From contig NZ_CP022187.1 in NCBI RefSeq assembly GCF_003111645.1, forward strand, positions 2,790,001 to 2,854,000: a DNA stretch of 64,000 bases, in the 5' to 3' direction. The first letter of the stretch is position 1. Every line of letters begins with the position of its first letter. This document shows, piece by piece, positions 57,791 to 64,000 of the stretch. Below the pieces are notes generated by a model. That model saw only the letters and a list, made by a program, of their open reading frames with translations. It ran no database searches and had not been told where the DNA came from. A program made the translations under genes and the position numbers. This DNA comes from Parazoarcus communis (lineage in GTDB: Bacteria; Pseudomonadota; Gammaproteobacteria; Burkholderiales; Rhodocyclaceae).

Positions 57791-58584
57791 CAGGTGGTCT
57801 CCTCGATCGGCGGCAGCGGCTTGCGGTGAAAGCTCACCCGTTTCAGCGCAAGTCGCAATGCCTGCCAGTGGATACGGGCAACAATGCCCAGGGTCATGAA
57901 GGGGTAGCGCAGCAGCCATTTGCGCATCGCGCCACCGGTCAGCGCCTGTGCACGACCGCCGACGCGGGTGGTGAGCTGTTGCTCACCACCGTCCCAGTAA
58001 TCGATCGCGACCGCATGCACCGCGCCGCGGCTCTCGAAGCGGAAGCGGTATTCGCCCCGCACCGGAAAGAAGGGGGAAACATGGAACACCTTGCTGGCGC
58101 GCAACTCGTCGCCATGCTCGATCGGGCGGCAATCCGGGTGATGGACAAGGTAGTTGTGGTGCTCGCCAAAGGTATTGCTGACCTCGGCCAGCACCACGCG
58201 CAGCTTTCCGGCTGCGTCATGGCAACACCAGAAGCTGACCGGATTGAACACGTAGCCGAGGACGCGCGGCATGGTCTGCAGCACCACCTCGCCGTCGCAC
58301 ACCTCGGCCACGCCGTGATGCCGAAGGATCTCGCGCATCCAGGGCAGGAGGGGTGAGCCATCGCGGCGACCATGGTCCCGCGACAGGAAGGCGAACGCGT
58401 TGAAGCGGTCGATACCGAGCAGCGGCACGCTGAGCCGGTCGACACTGCCGAGCGGCAGTCGCAGGAAGGCCGTCGGATAGACAAAGCGGTTGCGGGCGCC
58501 AACGTGACGCTCGTGCATCACCGCACCGAAGCACACGGTGGCGTCGAGCGGACCGGCCACGCCCGGTGCGGCGGCCGCTTTCAT
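57790..58584 (-). CDS. DUF1365 protein
   Basis: A 264-residue protein of the DUF1365 family, whose members stand next to a FAD amine oxidase-like gene and a Cfa-like gene in many proteobacteria. Conserved pieces are VMHERHVGARNRFVYP, the PRVLGYVFNPVSFWCCHD segment and FHVSPFFPVRGEYRF. No enzymatic motif is known to me. Overlaps the genes on both sides by ATGA junctions. It is inferred to act together with those neighbours on membrane fatty acids. Confidence 0.88.
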   Translation of the reverse strand: MKAAAAPGVAGPLDATVCFGAVMHERHVGARNRFVYPTAFLRLPLGSVDRLSVPLLGIDRFNAFAFLSRDHGRRDGSPLLPWMREILRHHGVAEVCDGEVVLQTMPRVLGYVFNPVSFWCCHDAAGKLRVVLAEVSNTFGEHHNYLVHHPDCRPIEHGDELRASKVFHVSPFFPVRGEYRFRFESRGAVHAVAIDYWDGGEQQLTTRVGGRAQALTGGAMRKWLLRYPFMTLGIVARIHWQALRLALKRVSFHRKPLPPIEETT

Positions 58585-59918
58585 GCCCCCGCTCCGCTGT
58601 GAGCCAGCGCAGTGTCCGCATGCCACGGAATCTCGGCGCCCAGCCCTTCGGCAACGGCGACCGCCGACTTCAGCCCGTCTTCGTGAAAGCCGTAGCCCGT
58701 CCACGCGCCGGCGAACCAGCTGCGGTTCCGCCCCTGAATGCTGGGCAGCGCTGCCTGTGCGTCGATCGCAGCCTGGTCGAATACCGGGTGCGCGTAGTGG
58801 ATGGTGCGCAGAATCCTGTCCGCGCGCGGCGGCCGGAACGGGTTGAGTGACACCACCACCGGCGTATCGAAAGGCAGCGGCTGCAAGCGGTTGATCAGAT
58901 AGCTCACCGACACTGGCCGCGCGTCGACCGCGCCTGCACCGGCAAGATAGTTCCACGCCGACCACACCTTGCGCCGGCGCGGCAGCAGGGCCTCGTCGGT
59001 ATGAACCACGGCGGTGTTGGCCTGATAGCTGACGCCACCGAGAATGCGGCGCTCTTCGACGCTGGCGCGGTCGCCGAGCAGGGCGAGCGTCTGGTCGCTG
59101 TGGCAGGCAAATACCACCTCATCGAAACGTTCGGCGCCGGCACGGGAATGCACCCACACACCATCCTCGTCGCGATCGACACGCAACACCGGCGAGGCGA
59201 CACGCACGTCCTTGAGCGAGGCGACGATCTTTTCGACGTAGCTGCGTCCGCCGCAACGCACCGTCATCCACTGCGGACGATCGAGCACCTGCAGCAGCCC
59301 GTGGTTGTGGCAGAAGCGCACAAAGGTGGCGAGCGGGTAGGCAAGCATGGTGCGGGTCGGGCATGACCAGATCGCGGCCGCCATCGGCAACAGATACCAG
59401 TCGCGGAAAGCGGTGCCGTAACGTTCGCGCTGCAGGAACTCACCCAGGCTGAGTGCCGGCATCGAACCCTCTGCAGCCATCCGGGTCGTGTCGCGGTTGA
59501 ATCGCATGATGTCGCGCAACATGCCGAGGAAGGAGGGACGCAGCAGGTTGCGGCGCTGGGCAAACACGGTGCCGAGGTCGGAGCCGGCCCACTCGATGGC
59601 GGGCGACTCGAGGCTGACCCCAAAGCTCATCTCGCTCTCGACCGACTCGACCCCCAGATGCTCGAACAAGGCGCACAGGTTCGGATACGTGCGACGGTTG
59701 AACACCAGAAAGCCGGTATCCACGGGATGCGTCACCCCCTCCACCGTCACATCAATCGTGTTGGTATGGCCGCCGACATAGCTCGCGGCCTCGAACAGGG
59801 TGATCTGATTGCGTGGCGACAGCAGCCAGGCGGCACCCAGTCCGGCCACACCACCGCCCACCACCGCGATGCGACGGCTGCCACCGGTGATCACCCGTTC
59901 GATTTCACCCATGCGCAT
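58581..59918 (-). CDS. FAD-dependent amine oxidase-like oxidoreductase
   Basis: A 445-residue NAD(P)-binding Rossmann flavoprotein with the FAD motif [16 protein letters not shown] at about residues 19-34, then [12 protein letters not shown], and a C-terminal FAD segment [19 protein letters not shown]. It is related to amine oxidases and carotenoid or fatty acid desaturases. In photo-oxidative stress operons its relatives are reported to desaturate fatty acids for furan fatty acid synthesis (UfaD type, from memory). The start lies inside the end of folE2 (14-base overlap); an ATG two codons later is equally good. Confidence 0.85.
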   Translation of the reverse strand: MRMGEIERVITGGSRRIAVVGGGVAGLGAAWLLSPRNQITLFEAASYVGGHTNTIDVTVEGVTHPVDTGFLVFNRRTYPNLCALFEHLGVESVESEMSFGVSLESPAIEWAGSDLGTVFAQRRNLLRPSFLGMLRDIMRFNRDTTRMAAEGSMPALSLGEFLQRERYGTAFRDWYLLPMAAAIWSCPTRTMLAYPLATFVRFCHNHGLLQVLDRPQWMTVRCGGRSYVEKIVASLKDVRVASPVLRVDRDEDGVWVHSRAGAERFDEVVFACHSDQTLALLGDRASVEERRILGGVSYQANTAVVHTDEALLPRRRKVWSAWNYLAGAGAVDARPVSVSYLINRLQPLPFDTPVVVSLNPFRPPRADRILRTIHYAHPVFDQAAIDAQAALPSIQGRNRSWFAGAWTGYGFHEDGLKSAVAVAEGLGAEIPWHADTALAHSGAGA

Positions 59919-60729
59919 GGGCAGGGCCCTCCGGGTTCTCGCCTTCGATCAGGGCATAGGCAGAGTGGTTGTGAATGGACTCGAAATTCTCGGACTCGAC
60001 CGTCCACGCCGCGATGCGCTTGTCTGCGCGCAGTCGCAGGGCGATGTCGCGAACCAGGTCCTCGACGAACTTCGGGTTGTCGTAGGCGCGCTCGGTCACC
60101 CACTTTTCGTCCGGCCGCTTGAGCAGGCCGAACACTTCGCAGGACGCCTCCTCTTCAGCCATGCGTACCAGCTCGATCACATCCACATCGGCACGCAGGC
60201 GCGCCGAAATGCTGATGTGCGAACGCTGGTTGTGGGCACCGTATTCGGAGATCTTCTTCGAGCACGGGCACAGGCTCGTGACCGGCACCACCACGGTGAG
60301 CGTGGTCTGCAACTCGCCACCGGGCGACTGCGCCACAACAACCCGGACATCGAGGTCGAGCAGACTGCCGACACCCGAAACCGGCGCGGTCTTGTGCATG
60401 AACCAGGGGAAGGCCGCCTCGATCCGCCCCGAATCTGCTTCAAGACGCACCAGCATCTCGGCGAACAGATCGCGCAGACCTGCCAGATCGAGCGCCTCGC
60501 GCTCGGCCTCCAGCAGTTCGACGAAACGCGACATGTGCGTTCCCTTGACCTCGGGAGGCAGGCCGACCGTCATCTCTATCGTGGCTACGGTGTGCTGCAC
60601 ACGGCCGTCGTCGCCCGCAAGGACGAGCGGATAGCGCAGGCCGCGAACACCGACATGCTGGATGGCAAGCGCACGCTCATCGCGGCTGGCCTGGACGTCA
60701 GGCAGAAAGAACTTGTCGGGTGCGTTCAT
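59905..60729 (-). CDS. folE2: GTP cyclohydrolase IB (FolE2)
   Basis: A 274-residue type IB GTP cyclohydrolase, making 7,8-dihydroneopterin triphosphate from GTP for folate. Family marks are the catalytic Cys in [21 protein letters not shown] and late motifs with Asn/His ([10 protein letters not shown]). Unlike FolE it does not require zinc. It is placed third in the operon opposite the CarH-like gene; the light-induced set of Pseudomonas putida likewise includes a GTP cyclohydrolase, as I recall, perhaps to make folate cofactor for photolyase or to replace oxidised folate. Confidence 0.95.
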   Translation of the reverse strand: MNAPDKFFLPDVQASRDERALAIQHVGVRGLRYPLVLAGDDGRVQHTVATIEMTVGLPPEVKGTHMSRFVELLEAEREALDLAGLRDLFAEMLVRLEADSGRIEAAFPWFMHKTAPVSGVGSLLDLDVRVVVAQSPGGELQTTLTVVVPVTSLCPCSKKISEYGAHNQRSHISISARLRADVDVIELVRMAEEEASCEVFGLLKRPDEKWVTERAYDNPKFVEDLVRDIALRLRADKRIAAWTVESENFESIHNHSAYALIEGENPEGPAHAHG

Positions 60730-60762
60730 GCTCGCTCCTGAAGATATGAAAACAATGAAGAA

Positions 60763-61323
60763 TCAGGGCCGCGCGTCGAGCAAACGCTCGATCGCGCCGA
60801 CCAGAATCGGGCTCTCGGGGCTGACCTGGGTGGGAAAGCTCGTCACCCTCGCTCCGCTGCGGTCGACGAGATACTTGTGAAAATTCCACCGCGGACGCTC
60901 GCCGGAAAGATCGGCCAGTTTCAGATAGAAGGGGTTGGCCTGCGGTCCGGACACCGTGCTGCGGGCAAACATCGGAAACTGAACGCCGTAAGTCGTGCGG
61001 CAGAAATCTGCAATCTCGGCGTTCTCGCCCGGCTCCTGATTGAAGTCGTTGGACGGGAAGCCGATCACAACCAGCCCGCGCGCCCCGTACTTGCGGTACA
61101 GACGTTCGAGCCCGTCGTACTGGTTGGTATAGCCGCAATAGCTCGCGGTATTGACGACCAGCAATACCTTGCCTGCGTACTGGCACAGCGACTGGCTGGC
61201 CTCGTCCTGCAGGCGCGGGAAGGCATGGTCGAGCAGTGCCGGGCAGGCCGGCGGTGCAGCCACCGCCGGCATCATGGCCGTCAGCAGAACACCCGCGACG
61301 ATCAGCTTCAGGCCGCCAGTCAC
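60763..61323 (-). CDS. Exported glutathione peroxidase-family protein
   Basis: A 186-residue thiol peroxidase with a signal peptide (MTGGLKLIVAGVLLTAMMPAVAA) and so probably periplasmic. The peroxidatic Cys is in NTASYCGYTNQY, with the conserved Gln-like region FPSNDFNQEPG and the Trp-Asn pair in RWNFHKYLV. It is a Cys-type, not selenocysteine-type, enzyme and would reduce lipid or organic peroxides. Its start overlaps the stop of the small exported protein (ATGA). Lipid peroxide removal fits a singlet oxygen response. Confidence 0.92.
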   Translation of the reverse strand: MTGGLKLIVAGVLLTAMMPAVAAPPACPALLDHAFPRLQDEASQSLCQYAGKVLLVVNTASYCGYTNQYDGLERLYRKYGARGLVVIGFPSNDFNQEPGENAEIADFCRTTYGVQFPMFARSTVSGPQANPFYLKLADLSGERPRWNFHKYLVDRSGARVTSFPTQVSPESPILVGAIERLLDARP

Positions 61324-61562
61324 TGTCCGACGCTCCGGATCGGGGCCTGCATGCCTGCATCGCCACGATGAATGAAAATCATCAGATCGAGGTCATAACC
61401 AGCCTGTTTGTCCATGACAGCGTGACTGGACAAGACTTCCGGTTCCACCGCGGGCGAGTGCCCCGAATTGCCCGCAAATGCCGCAAATGAAACGCAGACC
61501 GCAGCCGTAATCAGCGCAGGAGCCACGCGTTTCCCTGTCGTGAGGTGCGTTTTGTTGTTCAT
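61320..61562 (-). CDS. Small exported protein of unknown function, first gene of the light/photo-oxidative operon
   Basis: An 80-residue protein with a signal peptide (cleavage near residues 31-34, FAAFAGN) and a short mature part of about 47 residues (SHAVMDKQAGYDLDLMIFIHRG). I do not recognise a family. It overlaps the glutathione peroxidase gene by four bases and is the operon's first gene, next to the CarH-like operator region. An AGGA stands eight bases before the chosen ATG; an ATG two codons earlier (61568) falls inside the operator-like palindrome. Confidence 0.65.
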   Translation of the reverse strand: MNNKTHLTTGKRVAPALITAAVCVSFAAFAGNSGHSPAVEPEVLSSHAVMDKQAGYDLDLMIFIHRGDAGMQAPIRSVGQ

Positions 61563-61567
61563 GGTCA

Positions 61568-61643
61568 TTGTCCTAGACAAATGAGTTCGATGACCCTAAG
61601 ATAGATTCAACAAAACCACTTGTCAACGGTTTGTCCACGACAA
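61568..61643. promoter_or_regulatory. Operator region of the CarH/LitR-like regulator: TTGTC-N3-GACAA palindromes and 11-bp direct repeats
   Basis: TTGTC-CTA-GACAA lies at 61568-61580 and TTGTC-CAC-GACAA at 61631-61643. On the minus strand CGTGGACAA (61631-61639) and CGTTGACAA (61620-61628) repeat with an 11-base step, and CCTAGACAA (61572-61580) occurs on the plus strand. All three fit nnTnnACAn, the CarH half-site consensus as I recall it, and 11 bp is the CarH repeat period. Binding by the adjacent regulator is inferred. Confidence 0.65.
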
Positions 61644-61644
61644 A

Positions 61645-62565
61645 ATGAAAACCACACCGAACACCGAAACCGAGCTGAGCATCGCAGCGGTCGAACGCGA
61701 TACAGGACTTTCCAAGGACACCCTCAGGGTGTGGGAGCGCAGATACGGCTTCCCCACGCCAAAGCGGGACAGCAATGGCGAGCGCCTTTACCCCCAGCAT
61801 CAGGTAGACAAGCTGCGCCTGATCCGGCGCCTGCTCGACACCGGGCACAGACCGTCCCGAATCATCTCCGCCACGCCGGAGGAACTCGGCGCGCTGCTCG
61901 ATGCGCAACGTAACAAGGCGAGTTCGCCCGAACAGCAGGTGCGCGAGCAGGCACTGCTGCAGTACGTGCGCCTGCACCGCAGCAGCGAACTGGTATCGGG
62001 CCTGCATCAGGCGCTGATGAAACAGGGCCTGCAGCGTTTCGTCCTCGAAACCATCGCGCCGCTCAACGAAGCCGTGGGAGAAGGCTGGATGCGGGGCGAG
62101 ATCGACGTGCCGGAGGAGCATCTGTATACCGAGCAGGTGCAGAATGTGCTTCGCAGCGCCATTGGCGCCAATGCCGTGTCCGGGGGGCACCCGCGCGTGC
62201 TGCTGACCACCTTCCCGGACGAGCATCACATCCTCGGCCTGCTGATGGCGGAGGCCACGCTGGTTCCGGAAGGCGCATCCTGCGTCTCGCTCGGCACCCG
62301 CACGCCGCTGGCGGACATTCGGGGTGCTGCGGTCGGCGGCAATTTCGATATCGTCGGCCTGTCCTTCAGCATTGCCTACCCGGCCCGTCAGGCCATCGAA
62401 GGCCTGATCGAACTGCGCGCCGCGCTCCCCGAGCACATCACGATCTGGGCAGGTGGCGCAGCGGTCAAGGGCAAGCAGCGCCGCCTGCCAGGCATCCGGG
62501 TGATCAACGGCCTGACCGACACCGTGGCCGCCCTGCATGAGTGGCGCGCCGCCCACCCGGGCTGA
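61645..62565 (+). CDS. CarH/LitR-type MerR regulator with B12-binding photoreceptor domain
   Basis: A 306-residue regulator: MerR winged helix at about residues 12-80 (SKDTLRVWERRYGFPTPKR), a helical-bundle domain at about 95-175 and a C-terminal cobalamin-binding Rossmann domain. Both sequence marks of adenosylcobalamin photoreceptors are present: Wx9EH (Trp148, Glu158, His159) and ExHxxG (Glu193, His195, Gly198), His195 being the likely lower cobalt ligand. In the dark, CarH with adenosylcobalamin binds DNA as a tetramer; light breaks the Co-C bond and releases it. It is divergent from an 11-gene photo-oxidative stress operon with CarH-like half-sites between. Cobalamin binding is inferred from motifs. 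Confidence 0.88.
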   Translation: MKTTPNTETELSIAAVERDTGLSKDTLRVWERRYGFPTPKRDSNGERLYPQHQVDKLRLIRRLLDTGHRPSRIISATPEELGALLDAQRNKASSPEQQVREQALLQYVRLHRSSELVSGLHQALMKQGLQRFVLETIAPLNEAVGEGWMRGEIDVPEEHLYTEQVQNVLRSAIGANAVSGGHPRVLLTTFPDEHHILGLLMAEATLVPEGASCVSLGTRTPLADIRGAAVGGNFDIVGLSFSIAYPARQAIEGLIELRAALPEHITIWAGGAAVKGKQRRLPGIRVINGLTDTVAALHEWRAAHPG

Positions 62566-62767
62566 AGCCACATCCGTTGCCCGCCCCGGGCGCGGCTTTC
62601 GCCCTCACCGCGAGCGCATTTGCGCACACCGGGCACGACACGGCTCCCTCCCGCCGAAAGTGCGCCTCGTGCGACGCAACGCAGAACGCTTCGGACTGAA
62701 ACGCGGCCCGTTATAGACTGTGCATCGGAGAAGCATTCGTTGCACATAACAAGGGGAGACGACCCAC

Positions 62768-63589
62768 ATGCTTTACCCAGAACTCTTCCGCACCCTCGAG
62801 TCGGCACGCTGGAACATGGCGGAGGACATCCCCTGGTCCGACTTCGACCCCGCACTGCTGACAGACGAACAGGCGGTGACGATCAAGATGAATGCGATCA
62901 CCGAATGGTCGGCGCTTCCCGCCACCGAGATGTTTCTGCGCGACAACAGCACCGACTCCGACTTCGCCGCCTTCATGTCAATCTGGTTCTATGAAGAGCA
63001 GAAGCATTCGCTGGTGCTGATGGAATACCTGCGCCGCTTCCGCCCCGAGCTGCAGCCGACCGAAGCCGAGCTCGACGCCGTGCGCTTCGAGTTCGATCCT
63101 GCCCCGCCGCTCGAAACCCTGATGCTGCACTTCTGCGGCGAGGTCCGCCTCACCCAGTGGTACCGCCGGGCGGCCGAATGGCATACGGAGCCCGTGATCA
63201 AGAACATCTACGATCACATCTCGCGCGATGAGGCACGCCACGGCGGGGCCTACCTGAAGTACATGAAACGCGCCATCGAGCGCAGCGGCGACGAGGCCCG
63301 ACGCGCCTTTGCCAAGCTCGGTGTGCTGATGGCCAACTCCTCGCGCAGCGCCCGCCCGCTGCACCCCACCAATCTGCACGTGGCGCAGCAGTTCTTCCCG
63401 CGCGACACCGTGCAGTCCCGCGTACCCGACCCCGACTGGCTGGAGCACTGGCTCGACACCCAGATCGACTTCGACCGTGACTGCGAGGCGCGGGTGGTCG
63501 GCGGCATCCTGCGCAACCTGTCGAGTCTGTTCGGGCAGAAGTTCGACACCGTCAGCGAGCTCAACCGCTACCGCAAGTCGCTCGCCTGA
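62768..63589 (+). CDS. Ferritin-like diiron protein (acyl-ACP desaturase-like fold)
   Basis: A 273-residue ferritin-superfamily protein with a complete diiron ligand set: Glu46, Glu77 and His80 (EEQKH), Glu125, and Glu155 and His158 (DEARH). This four-helix pattern is that of acyl-ACP desaturases and related oxygenases. The N-terminus (RWNMAEDIPWSDFD) also recalls that group. It lies on the plus strand 202 bases after the CarH-like gene, with AAGGGGAG before the ATG. A lipid desaturase or oxygenase is the best guess; the substrate is unknown. Confidence 0.75.
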   Translation: MLYPELFRTLESARWNMAEDIPWSDFDPALLTDEQAVTIKMNAITEWSALPATEMFLRDNSTDSDFAAFMSIWFYEEQKHSLVLMEYLRRFRPELQPTEAELDAVRFEFDPAPPLETLMLHFCGEVRLTQWYRRAAEWHTEPVIKNIYDHISRDEARHGGAYLKYMKRAIERSGDEARRAFAKLGVLMANSSRSARPLHPTNLHVAQQFFPRDTVQSRVPDPDWLEHWLDTQIDFDRDCEARVVGGILRNLSSLFGQKFDTVSELNRYRKSLA

Positions 63590-63747
63590 GCGCCTGTCGC
63601 TTGAGCGCCCGGCCCCCTCCGGACGCCTGCCAGCGTGAGCCCACCGGCGCGCGGACTGCCACCCCCGGGGGAAGCCCGACTTGCCCGGGCACCCCGTGCT
63701 CGCACACAATCATGCACTCCTGCGCATTCTGCTGAAGGAGTCCCGTC

Positions 63748-64000
63748 CTGCCCACTGTCACTCCCACGTCATTCGAAGTCATCGGCGGCCTGATCGGCGG
63801 CCTCGGGCTGTTCCTGCTCGGCATGCACCTGCTCACTGACGGCCTCAAGCTCGCGGCCGGGCGTGCGCTCGAAGACATGCTCGAGCGCTGGACCTCGACG
63901 CCGCTGCGCGGTCTCGGCGCCGGCATGCTGATCACCACGCTGGTGCAGTCCTCAAGCGCGGTGACCGTGGCCGGCATCGGCTTCGTCAACGCCGGTCTCC
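63748..64000 (+). CDS. Na/Pi cotransporter family protein (partial, runs off right edge)
   Basis: The open frame reads a membrane segment (VIGGLIGGLGLFLLGMHLL) and then the diagnostic NptA/PNaS motif QSSSAVTVAGIGFVNAGL, so this is the N-terminus of a sodium-phosphate cotransporter or related YjbB/NptA protein. The frame has no ATG, GTG or TTG before the first membrane segment. AAGGAG stands eight bases upstream of a CTG at 63748, which is therefore the most likely start; the first ATG (63823) would cut the first helix. The rest lies outside the window. Confidence 0.75.
   Translation, partial: MPTVTPTSFEVIGGLIGGLGLFLLGMHLLTDGLKLAAGRALEDMLERWTSTPLRGLGAGMLITTLVQSSSAVTVAGIGFVNAGL

Overview
This window reads as the chromosome of a high-GC, metabolically versatile betaproteobacterium, most likely Rhodocyclales/Zoogloeaceae (the Thauera, Azoarcus or Aromatoleum group). 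I infer this from the gene content: a Liv-type ABC transporter next to an acyl-CoA synthetase, a fused isobutyryl-CoA mutase, an scpA-meaB-pccBA propionyl-CoA operon, a betaproteobacterial-style cox cluster with the small DUF2970 and DUF2909 proteins, and a CIRCE-controlled rpoH. No rRNA, tRNA, insertion sequence, phage gene or CRISPR array was seen. The genes are densely packed, often with ATGA or TAATG overlaps.

Layout. 1-6.1 kb: acyl-CoA synthetase and Liv ABC transporter operon (the substrate-binding gene runs off the left edge). 6.4-14.4 kb: fused isobutyryl-CoA mutase (icmF), a divergent AraC regulator, a hybrid histidine kinase with a response regulator, and a glyoxalase-fold protein that may be methylmalonyl-CoA epimerase. 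14.4-19.5 kb: zinc metallopeptidase, lysine 2,3-aminomutase family radical SAM enzyme, and a PAS-GGDEF-EAL protein. 19.7-27.6 kb: propionyl-CoA to succinyl-CoA operon (scpA-meaB-pccB-pccA) with a divergent GntR/FCD regulator. 27.6-35.0 kb: CorC-type protein, fumarase C, acetate permease with its DUF485 partner, a crotonase-family protein and cobyric acid synthase. 35.2-41.7 kb: an apparently lower-GC stretch with a four-gene module of unknown role (Tat-exported small subunit, GMC flavoprotein with a ferredoxin-type Cys motif, His-containing multi-pass membrane protein, lipoprotein hydrolase), then an autotransporter-type protein and a Sel1-repeat protein. 42.8-43.8 kb: rpoH behind a perfect CIRCE element. 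43.8-52.8 kb: aa3-type cytochrome oxidase and its assembly genes, preceded by one perfect and one near-perfect FNR box. 52.9-62.6 kb: an 11-gene operon divergent from a CarH/LitR-type MerR-B12 photoreceptor. 62.8-64.0 kb: a ferritin-like diiron protein and the start of a Na/Pi cotransporter.

Two themes link the genes. First, adenosylcobalamin: two B12-dependent acyl-CoA mutases with G-protein chaperones (one fused, one separate), a B12-binding regulator and a corrinoid biosynthesis gene all lie in 64 kb. A 12-bp sequence, ATAATTATGAAT, occurs both in the scpA/gntR intergenic region and just upstream of the putative epimerase gene, which suggests one propionyl-CoA regulon. Second, light and singlet oxygen: the operon opposite the CarH-like gene carries the families (Cfa-type methyltransferase, DUF1365, FAD amine oxidase-like, chalcone isomerase-like, MFS, DUF3833, SDR, SnoaL-like) that I recall as the ChrR/RpoE or LitR photo-oxidative stress set, joined here by FolE2 and an exported glutathione peroxidase. 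Direct repeats resembling CarH operator half-sites lie between them. This is the most interesting system in the window.
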